Positions 23,385 to 34,844 of a DNA stretch of 64,000 nucleotides are shown here, in pieces. Made by a program: the position numbers and the translations under genes. This DNA comes from Heterocephalus glaber. Lineage: Eukaryota; Chordata; Mammalia; Rodentia; Bathyergidae. Below the pieces are notes generated by a model. That model had not been told where the DNA came from and did not search any database. It saw nothing but the letters and a program-made list of their open reading frames with translations. The stretch covers positions 5,130,397-5,194,396 of the forward strand of contig NW_004624805.1 in assembly GCF_000247695.1 (NCBI RefSeq), read 5' to 3'. How positions within the stretch are numbered: position 1 is the first letter of the stretch; each line of letters opens with the position of its first letter.

Positions 23385-23560
23385 AACTGCTCTGTTATTA
23401 AATGCCTGCCGTGTGCACACGTTCGCATAATCTGCCTCCGTAAAGCCCTGCCAGCTCCCTCTTGGCTGGCACTACAGCTCCTGCTTTACACATCGGGAAA
23501 TGGCAGCTCACCAAAGACCTCCGGGCTGCTCACGCACATACCTGATCAAGACTTCGAACC
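23385..23560 (-). mobile_element. MIR SINE relic, antisense
   Basis: AAATGCCTGCCGTGTGC, CTGCTTTACACATCGGG, AAATGGCAGCTCACCAAAG and GACTTCGAACCCCATGGC follow the reverse-complement MIR order. It lies about 120 bp from a sense MIR relic (23125-23262). Confidence 0.6.
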
Positions 23561-25334
23561 CCATGGCCTTTCCTGGGCTCCACAGTTTCCCAGTTCAAAC
23601 CCATTGTGCCTGCAGAGCGGTGAAGCAGACCCAAGGAGGGCAGAAATGGGTATCCCAGCCTGGGTGGGCAGCAGCCATTCCCTGTTTACTTGTGATTTTC
23701 CCTATAAATAGTGCCCTGGGGGCAGAAATGACTCATTCTTTCACTTTTTACTGAGCCCCACTTTATTCAAACACTGTACACTGGCTCGCATTCCCTAAGT
23801 GGTGCAGGGATTCAGATTCTGGTTCTTGTTTATAATACCTCTAAGGGACACAGGGGTTTTACATCTGTTCCAGCCTGGGGTTACCTGGGGGTGTGGCGGT
23901 CCCTGTGCTCGGGGCCTCATCCCGGGTTCTCTCTTGTGTTTGTGCCTTCCGGGTGTTCACATGGCGTCTGCTGTGTGAACAGCTCTGCACTAGGCGCTTG
24001 GAGGAGATCAAACAGAAGGTAATGTGGCCTCTGTGGTCTATGAGCAGTGCTTTATTTGAGGGGATGTGTGCTCCAGGGAGTCTCACCTGGGAGTGACTCC
24101 CCATTTGACAGCATCTGGAGGCCGAGGTGTGTTCGCATGTGCACGCTACAGTTGGGAGCAAGGGTGCTGCTGAACATCTTACAGTGCACGGGACACCCCC
24201 ACCCCAGTATAAGTCAGCAGTGTGGAGGCTGAGAAGCCCGGGTGTCCCGAGGGCCCAGCATCGCCTGAGGGCCTCTGATGTATGTGTGATGTGTGTCTAG
24301 GCGCACAGGTAGGTGCTTGTAGGTCTGGGGTCTGGCAGTTGCCGAGGTGAGCGATACCAGTGACTACCGATATTGTGAGGAGCGCTAGTGGCCGAGCCGA
24401 AGCCGTCAGAGCTTTGCAGAGCCCCACAGAAGAGTTGAGGGGGGACTGGAAGGACCAGGAGGCATCCTAGGGTTAGGGAGTTGGAGGAGGGGAAGGGCAT
24501 AACCATGGCAGGCTTAGAGCTGGGAGAGAGAGTGGAGGAAACCCTGCCTAGGGCAGAGCGCTCGTGCTGGGAGAGGTGAGGAGCCTGGACCTCGGGGCAG
24601 CTGGGTGCCCTTCAGGCTCTAGGGCAGAGCATTCCCAGAACACAGTGTTTCGGGAAGATCTGTCCATGGTGAAGACTGGTTGGAGAAAGGGCAGTTGAAG
24701 CGCGGAGACTCCAGCCAGCTGAAGGGACTGTGTTGCTGCTGATGGAAATTCACAGGCAAATACAGTGTGAAAGCTAAAGGAGCAGCAGTAGCCACCGCCC
24801 TGCTCCTCAGTTTGCCTGGGTGTAGAGTGGGTGCGGCTGAGGTGGAGGTGGGTCTGGGGAGCAGAGGCCAGCCTTTGCTGGGGAGCGTGACAGGGACTCT
24901 CCTGCATCTTCTCCCCAGCCGCCCAGGGTGGGTGCTGTCATTGACCTCCGTGTTGAAGAGAAGGAAGCGGAAGTCCCAGGTCCAGCCTAGGAAGTGGCAA
25001 AGTCAGACTTAATCTGGACAGTTTGAGGCCAGGACATTGCTCTTCTTAAGCCATAGCAGCTCATGTTCTGGGCATGGGTGGGGAGAGGAGCGGCTTCCAT
25101 GGTATGGAGAAGCAGGTGTGCTTGGGACTCAGTGCCTGGCTGAAGCTTGGAGTCGGCGATGTGTCTGAGAACCTGGAAGGGTTGTCCACCTGCCATATTT
25201 ATTTACTCCTTGGAGCCCATCTTTACTACGCGGGGGCATTTGGCTTTGCCGGCCCAGTGTTTCCTTCGTAATTTTAGCATCTCTGCATTTTCTCCCGTGG
25301 CACAGGCTTAATCGGTTTGCACTGTTGCCTGTTC
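23561..25334. other. Unique sequence, G-rich on this strand
   Basis: No gene recognised. The 24240-24600 segment is strongly purine- and G-rich on the + strand. The stretch 24920-25010 vaguely resembles an antisense MIR. Several conflicting short frames have no support. Confidence 0.35.
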
Positions 25335-25342
25335 AGGTGTTG

Positions 25343-25375
<33 letters not shown>

Positions 25376-25500
25376 CGCGCGCGTAGGTGCGCATGTGTGT
25401 AGTGTATGCGTGTGATGTGTATGTGCATACATATATGCACGTAGGCGCATGTGCGCCTGTGTGTGTGTACATGTATTGTATGCCTGTGCACATACACACT
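25335..25500 (+). repeat. (GT)n-(GC)n mixed alternating purine-pyrimidine tract
   Basis: About fourteen GT units pass directly into nine GC units (about 25367-25384), then a long degenerate stretch of GT, GC and AT steps to about 25500. Almost the whole tract alternates purine and pyrimidine. Open frames read through here are artefacts of the repeat. Confidence 0.92.
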
Positions 25501-26282
25501 TGCGCCTGCCCTGTGTGCTGCTCGGGCTGCAGGAGGAGTGCTCACTTCTCTCCATGCCTCCCTCAGCCAGGGGCCTCACATAATGTATTTAAATGCATTC
25601 GGAGAGATGTGTGAACCAGAAACAACTCCTGGGAGCTGGTTTACAGCTGAGTAGCAGGGCCCTGTTGGCGTGTGTCACAGCTGTCTGGCAGCCTAGGCGA
25701 CTTTTAATGAGGGAGGAGAGATTGAGTGAAGAGAAGGGGCCAGGAAAGGGGGAGTAGGAAGAAAGCCAGCGTGGGGGAGGGAAGGGGCCTGAGCAGTTGA
25801 GTGGGCTGGTAGGAGATGGGTGGGAATATTTCTAAGCAGAGTTCTAATCACAAGACAGAAAACTCCCTCAGCTCGGATGACTCCATCCCTTAGGAATCAA
25901 TGCATTTGATGTAGGATAACTGAGTGCTCCCTGATACCTTTATTTTGGGTTTCCTAATAAAACAGCTTTCTGCCTTTCCCCTTATTGTTGGGCCAGCCTT
26001 GCACAATGAGGTTGTGGACCTCTGCCAGACAGGGCATTGTGTGGGAGATCCGTTAGAATATTTGCTCTGGAATCCTCCTCTGTGGTGAGGCTAAAGTTAC
26101 ACTCCAAGCTTTTAGCCGGGGGATATGCTGCACCTAGGGTAGTGAGATTAACCCAAGGAGACAAAAGTGCTTGTCTAAGGGCATCCTGCTAGGTGTGATA
26201 CGTGAAATTGCACAAGGCTCCCGCTTTCCTGTACTCCCCAGGATCTGTCTTTCTGGTAGACCTGATAACATAAAACTTTAAC
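25501..26282. other. Unique sequence
   Basis: No gene or named repeat recognised. A G- and A-rich portion spans about 25690-25830. Confidence 0.35.
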
Positions 26283-26399
26283 AAAAGAATCAGGTGCTGG
26301 GGCTGGGGATTTAGCTCAGTGGTTCTGTTGCCTGTATCACAAGCACAAGGTCCTGAATTTGATCCCCGGTACCAAAAAGAAAAAAAAGAATCAGGTGCT
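26283..26399 (+). mobile_element. ID SINE, sense, with 16-bp target duplication
   Basis: GGGGCTGGGGATTTAGCTCA holds the A box and GGTCCTGAATTTGATCCCC the B box of the tRNA-derived ID element, followed by an A-rich tail. The direct repeat AAAAGAATCAGGTGCT lies at 26283-26298 and 26384-26399 without mismatch. This is one of only two ID elements I see in the sense orientation. Confidence 0.93.
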
Positions 26400-26569
26400 T
26401 GTATTAATCAGTCTTCACTAGATAAACAACCAATAAGATTCCATTAATATACATTAATATCTCTCTCCCCTCTCTCCCTTCTCTGCATCCCTCTTACCAT
26501 ATATATATTCTCAGAAGGTCAAAAGCTTCCAAATGTGCTATCAATCCATCATCCATCCATCTTTTATTC
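26400..26569. other. AT- and CT-rich spacer
   Basis: It contains a short ATATATAT run and CTCTCC-rich sequence, plus three CATCCATCCAT-type units near 26550. No gene. Confidence 0.5.
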
Positions 26570-27055
26570 ATTTATTGTGGGAATTGGCTCACATGGTTGT
26601 GGAAACCGACTGGGTCTGCAGTCTGCAGTCTGCAGGCTGGGGGACCAGGAGAGCAGGGATGAACAGTTCGGTACCAGTCTCAAGGCCTGAGCACGGGTGA
26701 GGGAGGGCAGGGATGACACAACTCAGTTGAGAGTAGCACCATAACCACTCTCCGTGGCTGCTGGGTAAATCCTGGAGCCCCGAGACTGAGACCCAAGAAA
26801 CAGGATGTCTCAGGGCAAGGAAGACAGACAGCCTAGTTCAAGAAGAGCACAAGTTCAGGTAGGTCTCTTCCTCTACCTTGGTGTTCGCGCTGGTCCTAAT
26901 GGGTTGGATGGCGCCTGCCCGCATTGGTGAGGGCAAAATGCTGATCTCTTCAGGAAACACCCTGCTGCCGTCACCAAAGAGTAATGCTTTACCCGCTCTG
27001 TGGGTTCCTCTAGCCCAGTCAAGTTGAAACACAATTAACTAGCACAGTGCCCAAC
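26570..27055 (-). mobile_element. LTR-type repeat, antisense (same family as 12785-13380)
   Basis: TTATTGTGGGAATTGGCTCA, CATGGTTGTGGAAACCGACT, three TCTGCAG units, GACCCAAGAAACAGGATG, GCCTGCCCGCATTGGTGAGG, TTCAGGAAACACCCTGC and CCAGTCAAGTTGAAACACAA mirror, in reverse complement, the motif order of the repeat at 12785-13380. The two copies therefore form a widely spaced inverted pair. Confidence 0.7.
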
Positions 27056-27099
27056 ATGGAAAGGCTGGATTGGAGATCCACTGGGCATGATCCTGAGGC

Positions 27100-27605
27100 C
27101 ATTTTTGGTCCTGCTGTTAGCTTCCTGCTCCTGTGACAAGATACCTGAGAAAAAACAACTTAAAGGAGCAGAGATTTGTTTTTTCATGGCTTCAGAGGTT
27201 TCAGTCCATGGTCTGCTGCCTTCACTGGTTTCGGGGTGTGGCAAGGCAGAAATTCTCTGGGGAAGGGTGTGGTGGAGGAAAGCTGAGGTCTCATGGTGCT
27301 TCTTAGGGAGGAGAGAGAGCAGGAGAGTGAGCAGGGAGGGGGCTGGAGCCCAGATACAGTCCCCGAGGTTACACCCCCATGACCCGCTCTCTCCAACCCA
27401 ACCGGGCCCCGCCTCAGAGTCTCCTTCACCTCCCAGTGATGCCATCAAATTATGGATCCACCAGTGGAAAATTCCACTGACGAAGTTGGTCCCCTCAGGA
27501 CCCAGTTATCTTCCAGAAGCCCCAGCTCTGAACATTGCTGCTTTGGAGACTGAGCCCCTAACACGAGCCTGTAGCCTAGGGACCTTTCCTGTCCAGGCCA
27601 TCACA
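27100..27605 (-). mobile_element. MaLR-like LTR repeat, antisense
   Basis: CTGTGACAAGATACCTGAGA, CAACTTAAAGGAGCAGAG, TTTCAGTCCATGGTCTGC, AAGGGTGTGGTGGAGGAAAG, GTTACACCCCCATGACC and CCATCAAATTATGGATCCAC identify the same family as at 7815, 30852 and 37868. A 227-codon open frame on + (27087-27770) runs across this repeat and is not a gene. Confidence 0.65.
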
Positions 27606-28754
27606 CTTGATTTTGCCCTCCTCGGAGGCGGCTGCTCTCTGATTTACCTCCGTGCTTTGAAGTGCAGAGCCTTGGGTTCCTGGCCCCTGGCTCTGATTTC
27701 TTGTCTCTGTTGGTGCTTCCCTATGGTGTGGGCCCAAATCCCTTTTGCAGGCAGGTCCGGCGCTTACTAGTTAGGAACTTGACACTGGAGGAAGGTGCAT
27801 TGATCACACACAGCAGCATGCTGAGCACGAGTTGTTGCCTCTTCCTGCCTCTCCCCGACAGCAGGACAGCCGTGCTCCATCATCATGCTGTTTGTTGATA
27901 TTTGGCATTTCCCCTGCCATATTGCTGTTCATTTCCGGGTGTTTTGCAATCTCTATTACTTCCATCTGGTCCTGATGAGCAGAGGCAGTGACAGTGGAAG
28001 CCTTGGTGTGGAGAGGTGGTGTGTGGGTGTAGTGGAGCTGAGGGACACCCAATGGCAAGGGTGGCCATGTGGAGAGGTCCCTTAGGACACAGCAACAGAT
28101 GACACCCAAGAGCGTTCACAGGCTGTGCTTGGTTGTAGATGAAGGACCCCGTGGACACCATTTCTCTCTAGGGTGCCAAGGAAATGAAAATTGTTCTATA
28201 AAACTCACTGTTGGCCAAGAATTTAGACATCCTTAAGCCTGCTCTGTGATTTTAAGGCCAGTTCAGCACTGGTGTAGGAGGCTTCTCAGAGATGATCAGA
28301 AGTTCCCCAACATTGCCAAAGGCCCCGAAACTTCTGGCTCAGAGGCTCTTCTTCTTTTCCTGGCTGAGCTGTCATCCAGCCTTTTCCTTGGTCCACAGAA
28401 GGAGAGACAGTAATGGAGCAGAGCAAAGGAAGGGCTGGTTCCAGAGAGCCAGCGACTTAGCTGCCCTTGTCCTCGTCTGTTCCAGTCCTCCATACCATCT
28501 TCCCCAGAAACGGGGCACTTCGGAGTTCATTCTTCTGTATGGGAGTCATAGGTAAGAGGAAGGGGAAATCTAGGTGGATTTCAGGCTTTCATGTGATGGA
28601 GGTGTGCAGATGACAAGTCACACCTTAAGCATTTATTTTAAAAATTTGTATAATGGGTGTATTCTTCCTGTGCAGCTAACTTCCTGGGGTAGATAATGAG
28701 TGCTGGGGTGCTTTACGATTCTCTTACACACTGTGAGCAGTGGATGGAAGGATC
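27606..28754. other. Unique sequence
   Basis: No gene or named repeat recognised. Conflicting short frames only. Confidence 0.35.
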
Positions 28755-28824
28755 CAAGTGTCTGTCTGTCTGCCTGCCTGTCTGCCTGTCTGTCTGTCTG
28801 TCCATCTATCTCTCTATCTCTGCC
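28755..28824 (+). repeat. (GTCT)n/(GCCT)n tetranucleotide microsatellite
   Basis: Repeated GTCT and GCCT units give way to ATCT/CTCT units towards the right. The array is interrupted, which suggests moderate age. Confidence 0.92.
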
Positions 28825-28965
28825 ACTTCTCAGGGTCTTCACACTGAGCTACAGCCCTAGCCCTTTTATTTATTTTGAGACAGAATCTCACTAAGTTGCC
28901 CAGGATGGACTTGAACTTGTGATCATCCTGCTTCAGCCTCCCAGAGTGCTGAGATTACAGTCTGG
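28825..28965 (-). mobile_element. B1-ID composite SINE, antisense (ID part truncated)
   Basis: CACACTGAGCTACAGCCCTA is the end of the ID unit. TTATTTTGAGACAGAATCTC, AAGTTGCCCAGGATGGACTT and CCCAGAGTGCTGAGATTACA are the B1 unit. The left part of the ID unit is replaced by the tetranucleotide array, which may have expanded at its edge. Confidence 0.82.
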
Positions 28966-29090
28966 GTCTCCTCTTTCATGCCCACTTTGCCCCTTGGTAC
29001 TGTGGAACACTGTTGTGGATCCTGTCTATTTTCATTACATGGTGTCCTTCATTTCTAGCACAGAGCTCAATAAATGTTTTTGGTATTAAT
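28966..29090 (+). mobile_element. LINE2/MIR-type 3-prime tail, sense
   Basis: CTAGCACAGAGCTCAATAAA followed by TGTTTTTGG is the usual end of L2 or MIR elements. The part upstream, with CCCTTGGTACTGTGG, is consistent but diverged. Confidence 0.5.
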
Positions 29091-30593
29091 ATAAAGGAGC
29101 AAGAAAATGGTCTTTTCATCGCCCCCATGTAAAAACAGAACTGGCAACATTTTTCAAATTAACTGCACTTACTAGTAGAGGAGTGATTTATGACTTATTG
29201 GGTTGTTTGTTAGGATGCTAGCGGTGCGTTAAAAGTGCTCAGGATAGGTGAGGACGAATTTCTGCAAGTTTGGAAACTTCCCAGGTCTTGTTTGAACACA
29301 CTTCCCTGGTTTACAGCTGGGGATTTCCTTGCTATCCTGCTGCCTCCTGATTCCTTGTTCTGATGGGTAGTGGGTAAAATACACCTCTCAAGCTGATGAG
29401 CACAGTGGACAAAGGCAAAGATGGTAAGAAAGCCTTTGAAGTCTGGTCTGGTGAAAATCGGTTTCCCAGATAAGGTCGCTCACGTGTGTCTGCCACAGGT
29501 CGTCGTTTTGAGGATCTGTGCTGGGAACTGGGGTGGCCCCGAGTTGTGGGGGGTGGCGTGGCAGTAACAGGTGCTCTGTCTCCACTTTTAACTTCTGTTA
29601 ATGAGACATGGCAAGGCTTGAGGTCGAGATGCACTGTGTTGTGCCTGAGAGGGACTTTGTCTTCAGCTCCCGCAGTAAACTCAGCCCGTCCTAGTGTTAC
29701 TTTGCCAGGAGCGACAGGGCAAGTAGGTAATGTGGCTGATTGACTGAGGCCCAGGAGCTGCTCAGTTTGTGTATGGTTGGACCCCATGGCACCTGATGAG
29801 AGGAAACTTTCTCAAATCATACAGAGGCACTGCAGCTGGGCTCGTGGCTCACTGAGGTTTCTCTTTCTAGAAAACCACTGACCAGGTCCCTGTGCTCCTG
29901 CTGCTTACCTTCTGCCAAGCCCTTGCCTTGATTCCCGGTTCTTTTATTATTCTCGGATGGATTGCCTGCTACAGTTCCTGCATAATTCATCTATCTTTCC
30001 CTGTCTAGATGCTTGGTCTTCTCATCCCTCTCAAAGCCTCAGCCTGCCATTCGGGCCATGCAGTTCTCAGACATGGCACTCTCCTAGGGACGCTGTAAAA
30101 CACAGGTCAGTCCTTTGCTCGGCTGGGCTGGTTCATTAGGCCTGCAGCTGGATGGAGACATTTTTAACAAGCACCCCAAGGTGTTTGTAGGAATAGCTCT
30201 AGTAAGATAATTTTCCAGTCCAAATCTCCAGCTAGCCCTGTTTCCAGGGAGAAACTCATTTCCAGCTCTGTTGTACCTTTGGTACCTCAGACTAATCCTT
30301 CCCCCAGTAAGCACATTGTTATTCACATTACTAGCCAAAGGTGGAAGGAACTCAGGTTGCAGCTTTTTAACTGGCTGGGTATTTTCCCCTAAAGAATAAC
30401 TGGAGAAATATTTGATTTTATGTGCAGCACAGGCATATCTTTCAATGTATTGGTTCCTGTCCCATCCCTATTAACTGTGTGACTATTAATAATCTGAAAT
30501 AGCTGAGTATTATTTTGACAGACATATCAGTATGCTCTTCATTATCGCTGAAATAAAATAAACCTCTCAGCTTATCTTGATGACTGAGAAAGG

Positions 30594-30596
<3 letters not shown>
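29091..30596. other. Unique sequence
   Basis: About 1.5 kb without a repeat I can name or a plausible exon. The frame at 29332-29787 (-) has no domain. Confidence 0.4.
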
Positions 30597-30650
<54 letters not shown>

Positions 30651-30712
30651 GGGAGGGAGAGAAAGAGGGAAAGAGACAGAGAGAGAGAGAGAGACAGACA
30701 GAGACAGAGTGT
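30597..30712 (+). repeat. (GT)n followed by (GA)n compound microsatellite
   Basis: Some fifteen GT units switch abruptly to GA units, then a degenerate purine tract of GAGA, GGGA and GACA steps. The right half is a long polypurine mirror-like tract. Confidence 0.95.
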
Positions 30713-30851
30713 GTTGGCAAGCCATGTGGGCTTGTAGCCATTTCCAAAGCTGCCTTATGCTATTACTTAATCATTTCCTTTTACCCACCACAAAAGCACT
30801 CCTTCGCTGACAAGTGTTTTTGAGGATTGAATGTATTTCTCACTACCATGG
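30713..30851. other. Short unique spacer
   Basis: Nothing recognised between the microsatellite and the next LTR-type repeat. Confidence 0.4.
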
Positions 30852-31215
30852 TGAGTCAGTCAGCTTTCTGTTACTATAACAAAAAGTCTGTGACAGTTAA
30901 TTTAGTGAAGGTTTATTTCGGCTCACAGTTCTGGTGGTTTCAGTCTGTGGTTGGCTGGCTCCATTGCATTGAAGCCTATGGTGAGACAGCCTGTTATGGA
31001 GGGTGGGCATGGTAAAGCAGATCTGCCCACCTCATGACCAAGAAGTAAGAGAGAAAAGAGGAAGGATCTGGGGTCCCATTGTCTCTTTTGAGAGCCCAGT
31101 AACCTAACAACCTCCCTCTAGGTCGCACCTCCTAAAGGCTCCGTTGTTCCCCACCCTGGGGACTGTCTTTAACACATGAGCCTTTGGCTGATGTTCTGGA
31201 TCCAAACCATAGTGC
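30852..31215 (-). mobile_element. MaLR-like LTR repeat, antisense
   Basis: GTCAGTCAGCTTTCTGTTAC, GTGAAGGTTTATTTCGGCTC, CACAGTTCTGGTGGTTTCAG, TGGTTGGCTGGCTCCATTGC and ATGAGCCTTTGGCTGATG give the clearest copy of the family in the window. The full block order is kept, from the left terminal GTCAGTCAG-like edge to the GATCCAAACCATAG edge. Confidence 0.68.
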
Positions 31216-31879
31216 ATGGCTGCACACATGTGGAATGGGACCATTTTCCAAGGAGACTCATGGTCCTGCAGGTGACATGGGACCCCCAGAAATTTAATTC
31301 TTTCTAACAGTCACCAGTAACACAGCATTTCATTCTGGCCACCTCTGAATGAATCAGATGAGTGGCTTGTAGGAATACAAAAGTGTAAAGCTAGGCCTTC
31401 TCTGGATTCCTGTGCATTCATCCCACAGGGAATACAGAGCAAATGTATGCAAATGAGTGCAGACCTGCAGTCCTGACAAGCAGTAAAACCCTTCACTCAG
31501 CAGTGTGGACAGGACTGATTTCCCTTTCCTTAGGCCATCCCTGCCCCATGATACAGACGGGAAACCCATGGGGGCATGGATCTGGCACAGTTAGGGTCTG
31601 CTAAAGCCCCTACTTCTGGGCCAGGATGGTTTGACCCCCAGTTTTCATCTCTTTAGCACTTAAACAGTGTGCAGAATTTTAATTTGCATTTGGTGATCTT
31701 CCCTGTTGTAAATAAGCTTGCGTTTTCCTTCCCTGGCATCTGCCCTGGCTCTCAGTGTCTCTGCTATCGGTGGTGGGCAGTCTGGGTTTTGTAATCGAAA
31801 TCAGTCTTTATGGATTATCACTCAAGTGCTGTAGTCAGCTCCGTTACTTATTACGTCCATTACTTATTACTAGGGCTAG
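31216..31879. other. Unique sequence
   Basis: Nothing recognised except a small internal repetition of ATTACTTATTAC-type units near 31840-31872. Confidence 0.4.
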
Positions 31880-32080
31880 AGGCTAGAGGTTTTCAAGGAT
31901 GGCTGCAGATTAGAATGATCTGGAAGAACTTTTAATAAAATATTTACCAGGTCCTATCCCCATCCAGTTAGATCAGAATCTCTGGGTGATACTCAGACAT
32001 TGGTATTTTATTTAAATCAACTACTTGGGTGACTAAATGTGCAACAGTAAGGAGAACCCATGGGCTACCAGGAGGATCTG
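31880..32080 (+). mobile_element. MER5A-like hAT-Charlie relic
   Basis: GATTAGAATGATCTGGAAGA, then TTTACCAGGTCCTATCCCC, then GATCAGAATCTCTGGGTG, then GGTATTTTATTTAAATCAAC follow the same layout as the MER5A-like relic at 8550-8745. Confidence 0.6.
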
Positions 32081-33514
32081 TCCTCCTCGAGGGCTTCGGA
32101 GGTGTTTTTTACAATCATAGAGATCATGAGAGTGGAATGTCTGCAAATCTCTCTCCCAGCTGGTGGCTCTGAGCAGCGGGCAGGTCGTGTGCAACCTACA
32201 TGTGTGGAGATCTCTGGGTTAGTAAACTGTATAAGCTCACACAACCTGTGTTTTGTTTCTGATTCTTTGTCCGTGGAATGGGTACGCCAGTTCCTGCCTG
32301 GTGTTCCTCACAGGGCTGTTGGATAGGAGTGGATGAAGTCATATGTGTGTGCAAAAGGAAACTGGAAAACAAAACCAAGCACTGTGGGGCAGGAAGCTCA
32401 TATGTTGTCACTGTCTGAGGTCTTAATATGAAGGCACAAGTGAGTCTTGAAGTTTGAACTCTTCAAAATATTTTTAAAGCCCTTTCCGAAGGAGACACAC
32501 AGAGGAACAGAGCTGGATGCCCTTGTGATCATGTGGGAGAGATCAGAGCATAAGAAGATACTGTCTTAAGCTGCCTCTGGTTTCCAGCTACTGTGGAGTC
32601 TCCAACACCAGCGAGGCCCATTTTCCTTGCTCCACCCACGGGGAGACTGGCGCCCAGGCCTGGGCGGGCGTAGATATGCCATGTCTTTCTTTTTGAAGAT
32701 AACATAAGGCTTCCTGTGAGTTTCCAGGACTCAGACACCTGGGTGGTACCTGTGGTGCTTTTCTCCTGGTTTATTTGTCCCTTCATGGGTGACTTTTAGC
32801 TTGGAAGTGGGTGTGATGCTGTGAACTGCCACCTGTGTGTTTTGTTCAACAGAGAAGAACGATTGTGCTCATAAAAGCTCACTTGAGCTCAAAGGGGTGT
32901 TTGCTTATTCCCCAGGGAAAAAAGTTTCCTGGTGCAGGTGAATTCAGCATGTTCCAAGAGTGCAAAGGGAAAAACAAGAGTATCCTGTGGCTAATATTGA
33001 CAGTTCCCAGGGCAGAGGGACCAGGTGGGCCCTTTGTTTACCTTTGCCTCCCTTGTTTCCTTTGCCTGGACAGCGCTGACAGCACACAGGGACTGCGTGG
33101 CCCCCCTCGTGAGGATATAGGGTGTGGACTGCGGGAATTCTGATGAGGACTCATCTCTTCTCATTCTCTCCAGCACTTGTTTCTGGCTGCAGCTGTTCAT
33201 TGCTTGGTCTTTTATTTTTCTGCCTCTGGCCAACTGTAGGCCTCCCTAAGCACTCTCTGCAAGGTGTTAGGGGACAGGTGTGATAATGCCAGCCTGGAGA
33301 GGTCACTGCCACCGTGGGCTTGGGCCACCTGGAAGCCATGACCATGGCAGGCCTTTGAGCTCTGGGCACTGGGCATAAGTCACGTGGTCTTGGACGGATG
33401 AAGCAGCATCAGTGTGAGTGTGTGGGTCTTCCTGTTCTCAGTGACGGAGGCCCATGGTGAACAGTGGGGCCACCTTGTAGGGCCTGTGAAATATTGAGCT
33501 GTTGCTGCTTTTTT
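32081..33514. other. Unique sequence
   Basis: About 1.4 kb with no repeat I can name and no convincing exon. Confidence 0.4.
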
Positions 33515-33725
33515 GTTCATTTTTCTAGTCCTGGGGGTTCAACCTAGGGCCTTCGCAGTGCAGCATCTATAACCCTTTTATTTTTATTTTGAGACAGGGT
33601 TTTCTGAGTTGCTGAGTTGCCCAGGCTGGGGCAATTTGTCTGAGTCTCTCAGCCTGCTGGCCTTCCAGGTGCCCCCCACCTGCTGGAATATTGAGTGTCT
33701 TGAGAGCAAGGCCCTCGACTTCTCC
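33515..33725 (-). mobile_element. B1-ID composite SINE, antisense
   Basis: CCTGGGGGTTCAACCTAGGG and CAGCATCTATAACCCTT form a degenerate ID part. TTTTGAGACAGGGTTTTCTG, GAGTTGCCCAGGCTGGGGC and TCAGCCTGCTGGCCTTCCAG form a degenerate B1 part. Confidence 0.72.
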
Positions 33726-33739
33726 ATGGGATGTGCTTA

Positions 33740-33835
33740 ATCTGGTTGGGTGGAATAGCTGGCGGGTGGAGCACTTGCCTGTGTGCAAGATTCTGGGCTC
33801 CATCTCCAGCACTGCCAAGAAGAAAAAAAGAGAGA
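33740..33835 (+). mobile_element. ID SINE, sense
   Basis: GGTTGGGTGGAATAGCTGGC, GGTGGAGCACTTGCCTGTGT and CTGGGCTCCATCTCCAGCAC lead to an AAGAAAAAAAG tail. It points opposite to the composite SINE ending just before it, so the two form a head-on pair. Confidence 0.78.
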
Positions 33836-34439
33836 TTCATAATGTTTGCCGGATTGATGACGTGTTATCCTAAATTTAGAGTGGATTGAGAATTCCAACT
33901 AGGGAAGGCTCCAATGATGGATGAGGTTGTAGCTCCACATTTGTCTTCTGGGTTTGCATGAAGCATTTGTGAATCTCAAGTCCATCTGACTACAGTGATG
34001 GGCTGGGTGTGGTATTAATAGGATTATAAATGACACCTTCTGCATATAGGCATTTGTCACCTTGCCTTCCTCCAAAGAACAATTTCCCTGACTTGTCATG
34101 TTGAGGTGATGACACAGTGGGTCTGAGAGTGCTTCTCAGCTGGACAGTGGTATGGAAATGTTAAGGTTTATTAATACAAATATTAATAACAATTAACTTT
34201 ATCATCGACTGCTTTCACTATGAGACAAGGAAGTGCCCTGATACATCATGGATCATTAGCACAAGAATAATCTTCCCCACATATATTGCTTATATTTAGT
34301 ATGCTACGTATTGTGCAAATTTGGTAACAATTTAGGGCTCCCTTGGACCACACTGAGGTGTTTGCATCCAGTAAACCAAGATTTATTAGGTAGCCCCAAA
34401 CACTGTGGCTGGAGTGATCAATGGAATAACTATGTCCAT
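33836..34439. other. AT-rich unique sequence
   Basis: No gene or named repeat is recognised. The 34150-34330 part is AT-rich and complex. Confidence 0.35.
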
Positions 34440-34670
34440 TCTGTTCCAGAATAAATGCCAACTGCTGCCCTGGGCACTTCTGTTAATTTAATTCCCATAA
34501 CCACACGGTTAGGTAGGAGCATTACTTCCTTTTTACAAAAAAGGAAATAGAAGCTACTTTTCTGGAGTCCCATAAGAAGTTTGTGGGCCAGGCAAGATTT
34601 GAACTCCTAGGTCTGCCCGGCCTCAGAATCTGTGCTCTTAATAAGTATACTTAGTAACAATTGAGAGCAT
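34440..34670 (-). mobile_element. MIR SINE relic, antisense
   Basis: AACTGCTGCCCTGGGCACTT, TAATTTAATTCCCATAACCA, GTTAGGTAGGAGCATTAC, GATTTGAACTCCTAGGTCTG and AATCTGTGCTCTTAATAAG follow the full reverse-complement MIR order. Confidence 0.78.
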
Positions 34671-34844
34671 TTGGTTCCTTGGTGTGGATCTTACCAAGAG
34701 TACCTGATTAGCAGAGAGCTGTCTTGCAACTTGAGGGAAGAAGTGACATTCTTTACTTTTCCTACTCCATGGAAGCGTCTGGTACATAGTTAATACCCTG
34801 TGTTTGTCTGTGAATGTTTATAGCCCCTCTTCTTTGTTAAAAAA
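34671..34844 (+). mobile_element. Possible LINE2 3-prime tail
   Basis: TCTGGTACATAGTTAATACC and TGTTTGTCTGTGAATG resemble a diverged L2 end. Weak. Confidence 0.3.

Noticed and set aside
25274..25579. Open frames rich in His-Thr or Cys-Val
   Set aside because: Direct translation of the GT/GC microsatellite.
27087..27770. 227-codon open frame on +
   Set aside because: It runs across an antisense MaLR-like LTR repeat and unique flank, has no domain and no splice context.
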